A program made the position numbers and the translations under genes. A stretch of 64,000 bases of DNA from assembly GCF_017312365.1 (NCBI RefSeq), contig NZ_BLJI01000001.1, positions 1 to 64,000 of the forward strand, in the 5' to 3' direction. Under the pieces are notes generated by a model that was not told the DNA's origin, searched no databases, and saw nothing but the letters and a program-made list of their open reading frames with translations. Positions within the stretch are counted from its first letter, which is position 1, and each line of letters opens with the position of its first letter. Source of the stretch: Chroococcus sp. FPU101. Lineage in GTDB: Bacteria; Cyanobacteriota; Cyanobacteriia; Cyanobacteriales; Microcystaceae. Below, one piece after another: positions 38,028 to 45,117 of this stretch.

Positions 38028-39299
38028 ATGTCCAATTCAAACTTTTGTAGACAACAGCGTCAACAAGAAGAACACAAAAGTCGTAAACTACTGGCGATCG
38101 GCTTGTTTAGTTCAATCGTATTGCATGGTGCGATTAGCTCGGCAGCAATGCGGTTTAACGAAGAACCAAAAGAAACAAAAAAACCCATTGAATTAATCAT
38201 CGTAGACGCGCCAAAGCCAGTACCAGCAGTTATCAAGCCAAAACCAGAACCTCAAAAACAGGTCAAAGTCATCCCACCACCGCCCATACCAGAACCTCAA
38301 AAACAGGCCAAAGTCATCCCACCACCGCCCATACCAGAACCTCAAAGCGCAAAAACTCAACCAGCCAAACCTAAAATAGAAAATAGACAAACTCAAGCTC
38401 GCTCTTCTCAACCTCGTCGTGTCGCTAGAGTAGATCCCAAACCTCAAACAATCAAACCCCAAACATTCACACCGCCTAGTCCCGATGTTCAACCAAATCC
38501 TGTACAGCCTCCTCGACCCCCAGTTAATCCTACTCCAATCACCAATACACAACCACAACAGCAGGTCTTAACGGGTTCTAACTCATCGGCTCCTAAAATT
38601 TCTGTTCCTGATACGCCGTCATCTGGAGCAGAAAATAATAGTTCTTTTAATGGTAACTCCCAATCGATTTCAGGTCTAGGTAGTTCGCAAGGCAATCTAA
38701 ATTCTTCCTCAAGTACAGGTGAAGGAACAAGAGAGGGTGGAGGGGGTTCTAATTTAGGCCCATCAAGTCCAGTCGCGGCTCGTCCTACTCCTAAACCCAT
38801 TCCAAAAGCGAGACAAACTCCAAAATGTATCCGTAACTGTGGCAAAGCGGATTACCCATCGGTACTCAACGGCGCAGAAGGAAGTGCATCAGTGAGAGTT
38901 ATGATCGATAGTAGTGGTAATGTAGTTAATGCTGAGATTGCTAAAGGTCATAGTAACAGTCAAATTAATGAACAAGCTCTCATAGCAGCTAGAAAACTGA
39001 AATTTGCGCCTCGCTCAGGTGAGAGTACAGCATCTGTTAGAGTAACTATTAATTTTACGGTTGCTGGATCAGCCTTTGAGAGACAAGCTAGAGAAAGACA
39101 AGAACAAAAAGAACGTCAAGCCAGAGAAAGACAACAACAGCAAGAACGCCAAGCTAGAGAACAACAAGAACGCCAACAGCAACAGGAACGTCAGGCTAGA
39201 GAACAACAAGAACGCCAACAACAAGAACAACCATCACCAGAACCTACTACAGACGCAATATCACCAGAGCCGAGCGTTCCCGATGCACCTGAATTGTAA
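38028..39299 (+). CDS. tonB: TonB-like protein with an unusual Gln-rich C-terminal tail
   Basis: 423 residues. One N-terminal TM helix (LLAIGLFSSIVLHGAISSAA), then a Pro/Lys/Gln-rich spanning region (52-175) with a 15-residue repeat (PEPQKQVKVIPPPPI twice), a Ser/Asn/Gly linker, and the TonB C-terminal domain at about 264-347 (YPSVLNGAEGSASVRVMID and ALIAARKLKFAP, quoted in part). Unlike classic TonB, about 75 residues follow the domain: Arg/Gln/Glu repeats (RQAREQQERQQQQ) and a Pro/Glu end. Two cysteines (267, 271) flank the domain start. It passes energy from ExbBD to the TonB receptors found downstream. Confidence 0.88.
   Translation: MSNSNFCRQQRQQEEHKSRKLLAIGLFSSIVLHGAISSAAMRFNEEPKETKKPIELIIVDAPKPVPAVIKPKPEPQKQVKVIPPPPIPEPQKQAKVIPPPPIPEPQSAKTQPAKPKIENRQTQARSSQPRRVARVDPKPQTIKPQTFTPPSPDVQPNPVQPPRPPVNPTPITNTQPQQQVLTGSNSSAPKISVPDTPSSGAENNSSFNGNSQSISGLGSSQGNLNSSSSTGEGTREGGGGSNLGPSSPVAARPTPKPIPKARQTPKCIRNCGKADYPSVLNGAEGSASVRVMIDSSGNVVNAEIAKGHSNSQINEQALIAARKLKFAPRSGESTASVRVTINFTVAGSAFERQARERQEQKERQARERQQQQERQAREQQERQQQQERQAREQQERQQQEQPSPEPTTDAISPEPSVPDAPEL
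38244..38346 (+). repeat. 45-bp tandem repeat inside tonB
   Basis: Two copies of a 45-bp unit (38244-38288 and 38289-38333), differing by one base (GTC versus GCC), plus the first 13 bases of a third. Each encodes 15 residues of the Pro-rich periplasm-spanning arm. Recent slippage could change the reach of TonB. Confidence 0.9.
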
Positions 39300-39364
39300 A
39301 AGAAAACTACTATATATAGTGTTGTTACAAAAAATGAACTTGTACTGTAGCAGAAGAAATTAAT

Positions 39365-40108
39365 TCAAAAGCCTAAACGAGTTGTTATTGAAGTAAGCAA
39401 CAAGGAACGAGCCGAATCAATAAAAAAGTGATTTCCTTCAAACATTTGTAGGGAAAAAGCCTGATTGGTTTGGACTTGCCACGCTTGTAAATCTTCGTGA
39501 CTAACTTCAATATCCTGTAAACCGCCAAAAACAGCGATCGGACAATTTAGCGAACTAGCATCAGTATATTTGTACGTCTCCAACATCTCAAAATCGGCTC
39601 GGAGTGCGGGTAAAACTAATTCCATCAATTCTGCATTTTCTAAAACTGCATCGGGGGTTCCATTGAGACGACGTATTTCTGCGATAAATTCAGGTTCAGG
39701 TAAGTTATAAATTGGAGGATTTGGATCACGAAGTTGAGGCGCACGACAGCCAGATACGAACAAATATACTGGATTTATTTCATATTTTTGACTTAGTAAA
39801 CGGGTTAACTCAAAACTAATCATTGCTCCCATACTATGCCCAAAAAAAGCAAAAGGTCGATTCAGATGAGGTAAGATCGCAGTCCCCAGAGTTTGAATTA
39901 AAGAATCTAAATTAGTAAAAGGTGTTTCTGTCCATCGTTTGCCCCTTCCAGGTAGTTCTAGTGGACAAAGTTCGATGAAACTGGGTAAATGATTTAGCCA
40001 AGGACGAAAGACCCATGCAGAGCCACCCGCATACGGAAAACAAAATAACCTGAGTTTGGCGTTTGGATTAGGTTTAGGGCAAGTTACCCATCGCTTTGTG
40101 TCTGACAT
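39365..40108 (-). CDS. Type II (proofreading) thioesterase of the NRPS cluster
   Basis: 247 residues. The alpha/beta-hydrolase nucleophile motif is GHSMG at 90-94 (Ser92), with Asp in GGLQDIEVS and His in EGNHFFI. The start LRLFCFPYAGGSAWVF and ELPGRGKR are hallmarks of type II thioesterases, which clear misloaded or stalled carrier proteins. It is the last gene of the minus-strand biosynthetic operon, 15 bases after the tyrosinase. Product release is more likely done by the reductase domain than by this enzyme. Confidence 0.92.
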   Translation of the reverse strand: MSDTKRWVTCPKPNPNAKLRLFCFPYAGGSAWVFRPWLNHLPSFIELCPLELPGRGKRWTETPFTNLDSLIQTLGTAILPHLNRPFAFFGHSMGAMISFELTRLLSQKYEINPVYLFVSGCRAPQLRDPNPPIYNLPEPEFIAEIRRLNGTPDAVLENAELMELVLPALRADFEMLETYKYTDASSLNCPIAVFGGLQDIEVSHEDLQAWQVQTNQAFSLQMFEGNHFFIDSARSLLLTSITTRLGF

Positions 40109-40123
40109 CGTTTTTATCTAATT

Positions 40124-41356
40124 TTATTGGGTTGTATCAAAGGTATAACCCAATTTCCTAAAATCTAAAACATCTGCGGGAGTAACGACCTTAGCCGATG
40201 AAGGTTTAGGGAGTAAAGAAACAATATTGCCAATTCCATAATTTCCAGGTTGAGAAAGTCCACCATCCCAAGGCCACATTGAATCATGTAAATTGTGTCC
40301 CCAAGGCATTCCAGCAGAGGGATAAAAGTTTTCTCCTGTATGTCCTTGATCCTGCCATTGCGCCCATAAGCGATCGACATTAGCATGATTTAACCAGAAA
40401 ATCGGATCGTAAGGGGAAGATGGAATACTATCCATTGTGCCGAGAATTTTGGTTTGATGGGGGAGTCCGTGTTTGGGATGAAGATCATCGACTAGACTAC
40501 CACCTATCACGGAATGAGCATAGGCGTGCAGTGTCCAGCCTTCCTCCCATTGATCTTGATTATTTAAAATCATTGCCCCTTCAATTAGGGCGTTGAAGAT
40601 TTCATAGTTGTTATAGCGGAACAATTGTTCTACTTCGGCTTTGGGTAAAGAATAGCGATCATGTGGTGGCAAACCAATAAATCGAATCAGTTTGGTACCC
40701 ATTGAAGTCATTGTAATTGGATCAAAATGGATATTTTGATTAAGTGTCCAATTAGCAAACAGTCCAGATGTTACCGCTCCACCTGTAAAGCTTCCTGCTT
40801 CGGGAATGTTAATAGTTTCTCCTTGACCTGATGACCCTAAAAAGTCATCTTGAAGAATAATTTTAAGGGCGTTAGGATCTGTCCAATCCCAATAAGGAAT
40901 TGTTACACTTGGATCGATCTTCTGTAAAGCTTGTTCAAATTCCAATAAATATTGACGATGCCAAGGTAAAAAAGCGGGTTGACTGTGAGCAGGGTTTCCT
41001 TGAGCGGGGCCAGTTGCGCCCAATTTTTTCCGAAAGCCCATAGTTAATACGTGTTGTAGTACAAAAACATCGTATTGGCTAAGTTGACTACCTTCGGGAA
41101 TTTGATTTTTAAGTGTTTTTAGTGCGTTGACAAAAGCTGTTTTCTCTTGTGGGCTAAGATCAACAACATTTTTACGAATTTTAAGATTAGCATAAGCTAC
41201 GGGTTTCGGATAGACGGGACTGGGAACAGGTGCATCTAATGAAGGCAGATGATAGGATGTTGAAGTAAGTTGATTTTGGACTAAAAAAATAATTAAAATG
41301 ACCAATGCCATTAAAGGCAAAAATAATAATTTCTTAAAGTTTTTCTTAAATTTCAT
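40124..41356 (-). CDS. Membrane-anchored tyrosinase (type 3 copper oxidase)
   Basis: 410 residues. An N-terminal signal anchor (LLFLPLMALVILIIFLVQ) is followed by a tyrosinase domain. CuA ligands are H102, H124 and H133 (LPWHRQYLLEFE); CuB ligands are H277, H281 (LHAYAH) and H324 (DPIFWLNHANVDRLW). All six histidines are present. Tyrosinases hydroxylate phenols to catechols and oxidise them to quinones. The anchor places it outside the cytoplasm, so it would act on an exported product or precursor, or mature the metallophore. The ATG overlaps the previous stop by one base (TAATG). Tyrosinase is rare in cyanobacterial NRPS clusters. Confidence 0.92.
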   Translation of the reverse strand: MKFKKNFKKLLFLPLMALVILIIFLVQNQLTSTSYHLPSLDAPVPSPVYPKPVAYANLKIRKNVVDLSPQEKTAFVNALKTLKNQIPEGSQLSQYDVFVLQHVLTMGFRKKLGATGPAQGNPAHSQPAFLPWHRQYLLEFEQALQKIDPSVTIPYWDWTDPNALKIILQDDFLGSSGQGETINIPEAGSFTGGAVTSGLFANWTLNQNIHFDPITMTSMGTKLIRFIGLPPHDRYSLPKAEVEQLFRYNNYEIFNALIEGAMILNNQDQWEEGWTLHAYAHSVIGGSLVDDLHPKHGLPHQTKILGTMDSIPSSPYDPIFWLNHANVDRLWAQWQDQGHTGENFYPSAGMPWGHNLHDSMWPWDGGLSQPGNYGIGNIVSLLPKPSSAKVVTPADVLDFRKLGYTFDTTQ

Positions 41357-41916
41357 TAGTGTCTAGAAAACGGACAACTTTTCAGGGCTTGTTGATTTGG
41401 CTCAATTAACTGTAAACGACTTTTAGAAAATTTATCAAGAGTATCGATCGCTTTATTTTTCTCAAAACGTAAGCTTCCTTCATCATCTCCGCCAAATTTC
41501 TCACAGACGGCTCGGTGAGCGTTCATTAAATCAAAATAAGCTGCGATAAACTGATGATGTTGTGGTTGAATTTCGAAGGGTAACGACGCAAAAACGGGGC
41601 GTAATCTTTTCCAAAGCTGGATCAATGAAGCGTGTTCCCAACACATCAAACCACTGAAATTTGTTGATTGGACATGGGGTGGGGTCATCGTTTGACGGAC
41701 ATGATTATATTCTTGTTTCGTAAAACTGCCCGCAAGTTCCATCGCAGCACTTGAGGCTAACATCATGTCAGTTGCGGTTTTTAATTCGATCTGAGCTTGG
41801 ATTAAATCATTCAAAGCAATATGGATTTCAAAGCGACGTAGACAAATAATCAGTCCTTGGATATTAATAAAAAATGCCCAGTGAAATCCTTTCCAAATTT
41901 GTAACGGCTCAATCAT
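41356..41916 (-). CDS. Heme-dependent aromatic oxygenase-like protein, C-terminal part (SfmD/LmbB2/PrnB-like)
   Basis: 186 residues, mostly helical. I recognise a pattern of the TDO/PrnB/TyrH heme superfamily: FHWAFFINIQGLI, then YNHVRQTMTPPHVQ and FSGLMCWEHASL, then NAHRAVCEKFGG. The HRAVC segment fits the HxxxC heme site described for SfmD, which hydroxylates tyrosine derivatives with peroxide. Enzymes of this group are about 300-365 residues; this ORF plus the one upstream total 344. Its ATG overlaps the upstream stop (ATGATTGA) and has its own GAGGA ribosome site, so the pair may be a true two-subunit split. The family call is inference without a search. Confidence 0.5.
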   Translation of the reverse strand: MIEPLQIWKGFHWAFFINIQGLIICLRRFEIHIALNDLIQAQIELKTATDMMLASSAAMELAGSFTKQEYNHVRQTMTPPHVQSTNFSGLMCWEHASLIQLWKRLRPVFASLPFEIQPQHHQFIAAYFDLMNAHRAVCEKFGGDDEGSLRFEKNKAIDTLDKFSKSRLQLIEPNQQALKSCPFSRH

Positions 41917-42385
41917 TGTTTTCCTCTAAATGCAACTCAAAAACCCTCGCCAGCAAATAAACGTAACTCACAAAACCTTTTTTTTGAAGTTCGATTTGAG
42001 CAGGATCTAACCCATTGTATTGAGAATTTAAAATCAGCAACGTTTGATAGGCAACCAAGATACTTCTAACTACACATATGGCATTATCTTGAGTTTGAAC
42101 ATGGCTAATTTCAAAATAGTGATCAAAGTCTTTGACTTCCCAGTTTTCAAGGGCTGTTTTCGTAGAAATCGGCTCAATTGGAACCATTTCTACTGTACCA
42201 AGCCTTTCTAATGTTTGCTCAATTGTCTTTAAAGCTTCTTGGGAACAAGATTGTTTGAGGGCTGCTAATAACTGATTTAAAGCTTGGCCTATTTTAATTT
42301 GGTCAGTTTCATTCAGTTTTTGCTCAATGGGCAAATCCCAAGGAACCAGCAACTCAAGTTGAGGGTTGGGATTATTTTCGCTCAT
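41909..42385 (-). CDS. N-terminal partner of the heme oxygenase-like protein
   Basis: 158 residues, helical, no signal peptide. I see no diagnostic motif; the start ELLVPWDLPIEQKLNETDQ and the region FDHYFEISHVQTQDNAICVVRSI could supply the N-terminal domain (with the distal His, perhaps in FEISH) of a TyrH/SfmD-like enzyme whose remainder is encoded by the overlapping downstream ORF. The eight-base overlap and internal ribosome site suggest coupled synthesis. Otherwise unknown. Confidence 0.5.
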   Translation of the reverse strand: MSENNPNPQLELLVPWDLPIEQKLNETDQIKIGQALNQLLAALKQSCSQEALKTIEQTLERLGTVEMVPIEPISTKTALENWEVKDFDHYFEISHVQTQDNAICVVRSILVAYQTLLILNSQYNGLDPAQIELQKKGFVSYVYLLARVFELHLEENND

Positions 42386-42409
42386 GTGAAGGCAGTATAA
42401 AAATATTAA

Positions 42410-42637
42410 TTAATTCGTTGAGGAATTAGAAGATTCTGCCATTTTTTTGCGTAGGCTCAAAGGACGCATATCTGTCCAAACTTCTTTGATATAGTCTAAA
42501 CAGTCTTGTTTTAAGCCATTTTTCCCCACTTCTCGCCATCCTAAAGGAATTTCTCGATAATCAGGCCAGATGGAGTATTGTTCTTCGTCATTAACGACAA
42601 CTCGATAGATGGTTGTGTCTTCAGTCTCGTTGAGCAT
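42410..42637 (-). CDS. MbtH-like protein
   Basis: 75 residues with the full family signature: [19 protein letters not shown], then [18 protein letters not shown]. MbtH-like proteins bind NRPS adenylation domains and are needed for their folding or activity, and are frequent where the substrate is an aromatic or beta-hydroxylated amino acid. It sits in the middle of the biosynthetic operon. Confidence 0.97.
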   Translation of the reverse strand: MLNETEDTTIYRVVVNDEEQYSIWPDYREIPLGWREVGKNGLKQDCLDYIKEVWTDMRPLSLRKKMAESSNSSTN

Positions 42638-42702
42638 CCTTTGATCGCCTCCTAATTGCTATAGTTTTTATTTTACGAAGATTTAGATGATTGCTCAAGT
42701 TC

Positions 42703-44181
42703 TTAAGTGCTGATTAATCCTGCTGTTTGTAATTCTTTTGCACTATCTCGGAAGGATTGGATAATATATTCGATATCTTGTGCAGAATGGGCTGTTGATA
42801 AAAAACCGCCTTTATCACCTATCCGAAGATGAATTCCTCGATTCAGTAAATGATAGGATAGCAGGGTGAGAGCCATTCCAGAAACGGTACTTTGTGAAGC
42901 AGCAATCGCAAAAAAAGAACCAAAATGGGTAAACCGAATGGGAATGCTATCTTGTTCCATGCAGTTATTCAACTGTTTAACGAGTTGTGCTGTTCGTTGA
43001 TTTAATTGGTCATAAAGATTAGTCCCTTGCTCTTTGATTTCTTGTAAAACGGCTTTGGCAGTGGCTAAGGATAAGGGATGCTTACAGAAAGTTCCAGCGA
43101 AAAAGGTTGTTTTGACTGAAGGTACCGACTGATCCCCAAAGTTCCACAAACCACCGTCAATCCTATCTATATATTTATTCTTACCAGCAATAATCGACAT
43201 TGGCAAGCCACCACCAACAATTTTACTATATGTAACAAGATCGGCTTTAATATCAAACCATGCTTGCGCCCCACCTGCTTGAATGCGAAATCCTGTGACC
43301 ATTTCATCAAAAATCAGGACAATACCGCTTTCTTGAGTGATTTGTCTAAGTTTTTGTAAAAATTCTTTCGGTTGTAATTCTGGACAACGGCTTTGTACTG
43401 GTTCAACTAATACTGCAGCGATTTCATTTTGATAAGCTTTAATCACTTCTAAGGATTGCTCATTCCCATAGTCTAATACTAAAACATCTTGAGCTAAATT
43501 AGCTGGAATGCCCATTGCAGCAGGAACCGCACGAGGATTGAGATTTGAGTTGAAGGTTGTTTGGAGGGGACGAGTTAGATTTTTTAGCCAATTTTTTCGC
43601 TCAATGATTCGATTGACGGCTTTTTTGGCGTATTCTGTCAGTGTTGCCCTCATTAATGTTTGATCACTGTGACCATGATAGGAATTAGTGAATATAACGA
43701 TTTTATTACGGTTGGTGGCGGCTCTAGCTATCCGAATAGCGGTCATTATTGCTTCTGTACCTGTATTACTAAAGGTAACTCGTTCCATCCCTGTGAGTTC
43801 GCTAACTAATTGTGCGACTTCTCCCGCTAACTCGGTTTGAGTGCCGATATGAATTCCTTTTTCGAGTTGTTCTATAATTGCTTTTTGTATAAAAGGTGGA
43901 TTATGGCCAAAAAGATTGATGCCCAATCCCATTAAGATATCAATATATTCGTTACCATCAATATCCCATAACCGAGAACCTTTAGAGTGTTCAGCCGCAA
44001 TAGGATAACAAATTTCTTTTAACTCTGGAGAAAAAGAGAAACCAATTGAACTTTTATCCGCTAAGATGGCTCTATTTTGTTGAGCTAATTGTTTTGAGCG
44101 TGGAGTACGTTGGATATAGCTTTCGATTAAAACTGCTAAATGTTTCCTTTGTATGTCACTTTTGTCTTGTTTGAGTTGCAT
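42703..44181 (-). CDS. Class III aminotransferase (GSA/AMT-type) of the NRPS cluster
   Basis: 492 residues. PLP residues: FDEMVTGFR with D292, and K320 in LVTYSKIVGGG. The stretches WDIDGNEYIDI, LFGHNPP and FSNTGTEAIMTAIR match the AMT domains of microcystin, puwainaphycin and iturin synthetases, here as a stand-alone protein, and MxcL, which transaminates the aldehyde released by the myxochelin reductase. With the thioester reductase in the same operon, amination of the released aldehyde is the simplest role. It could instead aminate a beta-keto precursor. Confidence 0.9.
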   Translation of the reverse strand: MQLKQDKSDIQRKHLAVLIESYIQRTPRSKQLAQQNRAILADKSSIGFSFSPELKEICYPIAAEHSKGSRLWDIDGNEYIDILMGLGINLFGHNPPFIQKAIIEQLEKGIHIGTQTELAGEVAQLVSELTGMERVTFSNTGTEAIMTAIRIARAATNRNKIVIFTNSYHGHSDQTLMRATLTEYAKKAVNRIIERKNWLKNLTRPLQTTFNSNLNPRAVPAAMGIPANLAQDVLVLDYGNEQSLEVIKAYQNEIAAVLVEPVQSRCPELQPKEFLQKLRQITQESGIVLIFDEMVTGFRIQAGGAQAWFDIKADLVTYSKIVGGGLPMSIIAGKNKYIDRIDGGLWNFGDQSVPSVKTTFFAGTFCKHPLSLATAKAVLQEIKEQGTNLYDQLNQRTAQLVKQLNNCMEQDSIPIRFTHFGSFFAIAASQSTVSGMALTLLSYHLLNRGIHLRIGDKGGFLSTAHSAQDIEYIIQSFRDSAKELQTAGLIST

Positions 44182-44240
44182 ATTTTTTAGTACATTTGTA
44201 TGAATAAAGATGGGCGACCCAAATTCTACTTATAGTAGAG

Positions 44241-45104
44241 CTATCTTTCTTTGCGACAGATAAAATAGGCTGAATGATTGTCATCAACATTGGTACTACC
44301 CTCTAAGGTGAGAAGATCAACGTCGATAAATCCTACTGCTTCTAATGCGGAGCGCACATCAGCATTAGCATAACCTTTGACGTAATAAGTCATTTCTTTT
44401 GAATGCCATTTTTTTTCCCATTGTGGGAATCTTGCTAATAATTTAAGACGAAATCGCGTTAAAACTCTCAGGCTTAATAATTTATACAATAATTGTCTTA
44501 AGTAACCTAAAACAGTCACTGGTTGACTCGGAGCGCGATAATAAATAACTTTAAAGTAACCTGTTGTGTCTTTTGCATTATAATCAGAAGCGATCGCCCA
44601 AGCATATTCGGTTTCTATTTCCCCTTCTGCTATTCCACCTTTCCACCATTTAGCCATCTGAGAAGGATGATTTAAATCAAATAAAAATAAACCATTTTCT
44701 TTTAGCGCGAGATAAACTTGACCAAATACTTGTTTGAGTTCTTCTAAACTCATGATGTGATTTAAAGAAGCACTGGTTGAACAAACCGCATCAACTTTGT
44801 AGGGTAGTTCAAATGTACGAGCATCATCTAAAATAAATTTAGCTTCGGGAGCATTAAGAGACGCATAGGCTAACATGGCTTCTGAACCGTCGATCCCTGT
44901 GACGTGATATCCTTTTTCGGTAAGATGTTGGACTAAATGACCTGTTCCACAACAAAGATCAAGAATTGTTGCTTTTTGAGGTAATTTCGGTAGTAATAAG
45001 GTTTCTATGGGTTGCAGTTGTTGTTTACTGTATTCTGGCCCCATCGTTTGATTATATAACCAAGCCCAGGTATCGTATTCTTGATAGCGATTTTCTTTAG
45101 ACAT
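44241..45104 (-). CDS. SAM-dependent methyltransferase of the NRPS cluster
   Basis: 287 residues. SAM motif I is ILDLCCGTGHL at 47-57, followed by VTGIDGSEAML and FILDDARTF; a class I fold of Methyltransf_25 type with a C-terminal extension. In this cluster it would O-, N- or C-methylate the amino acid or product. Starts 13 bases after the reductase fusion gene. The target is not defined. Confidence 0.88.
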   Translation of the reverse strand: MSKENRYQEYDTWAWLYNQTMGPEYSKQQLQPIETLLLPKLPQKATILDLCCGTGHLVQHLTEKGYHVTGIDGSEAMLAYASLNAPEAKFILDDARTFELPYKVDAVCSTSASLNHIMSLEELKQVFGQVYLALKENGLFLFDLNHPSQMAKWWKGGIAEGEIETEYAWAIASDYNAKDTTGYFKVIYYRAPSQPVTVLGYLRQLLYKLLSLRVLTRFRLKLLARFPQWEKKWHSKEMTYYVKGYANADVRSALEAVGFIDVDLLTLEGSTNVDDNHSAYFICRKER

Positions 45105-45117
45105 ATAATAATTTATT

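Noticed and set aside
38193-38558. Long minus-strand ORF opposite tonB rich in Trp and Arg
   Set aside because: It mirrors the Pro-rich repeat coding of tonB on the other strand and has no ribosome site or family likeness.
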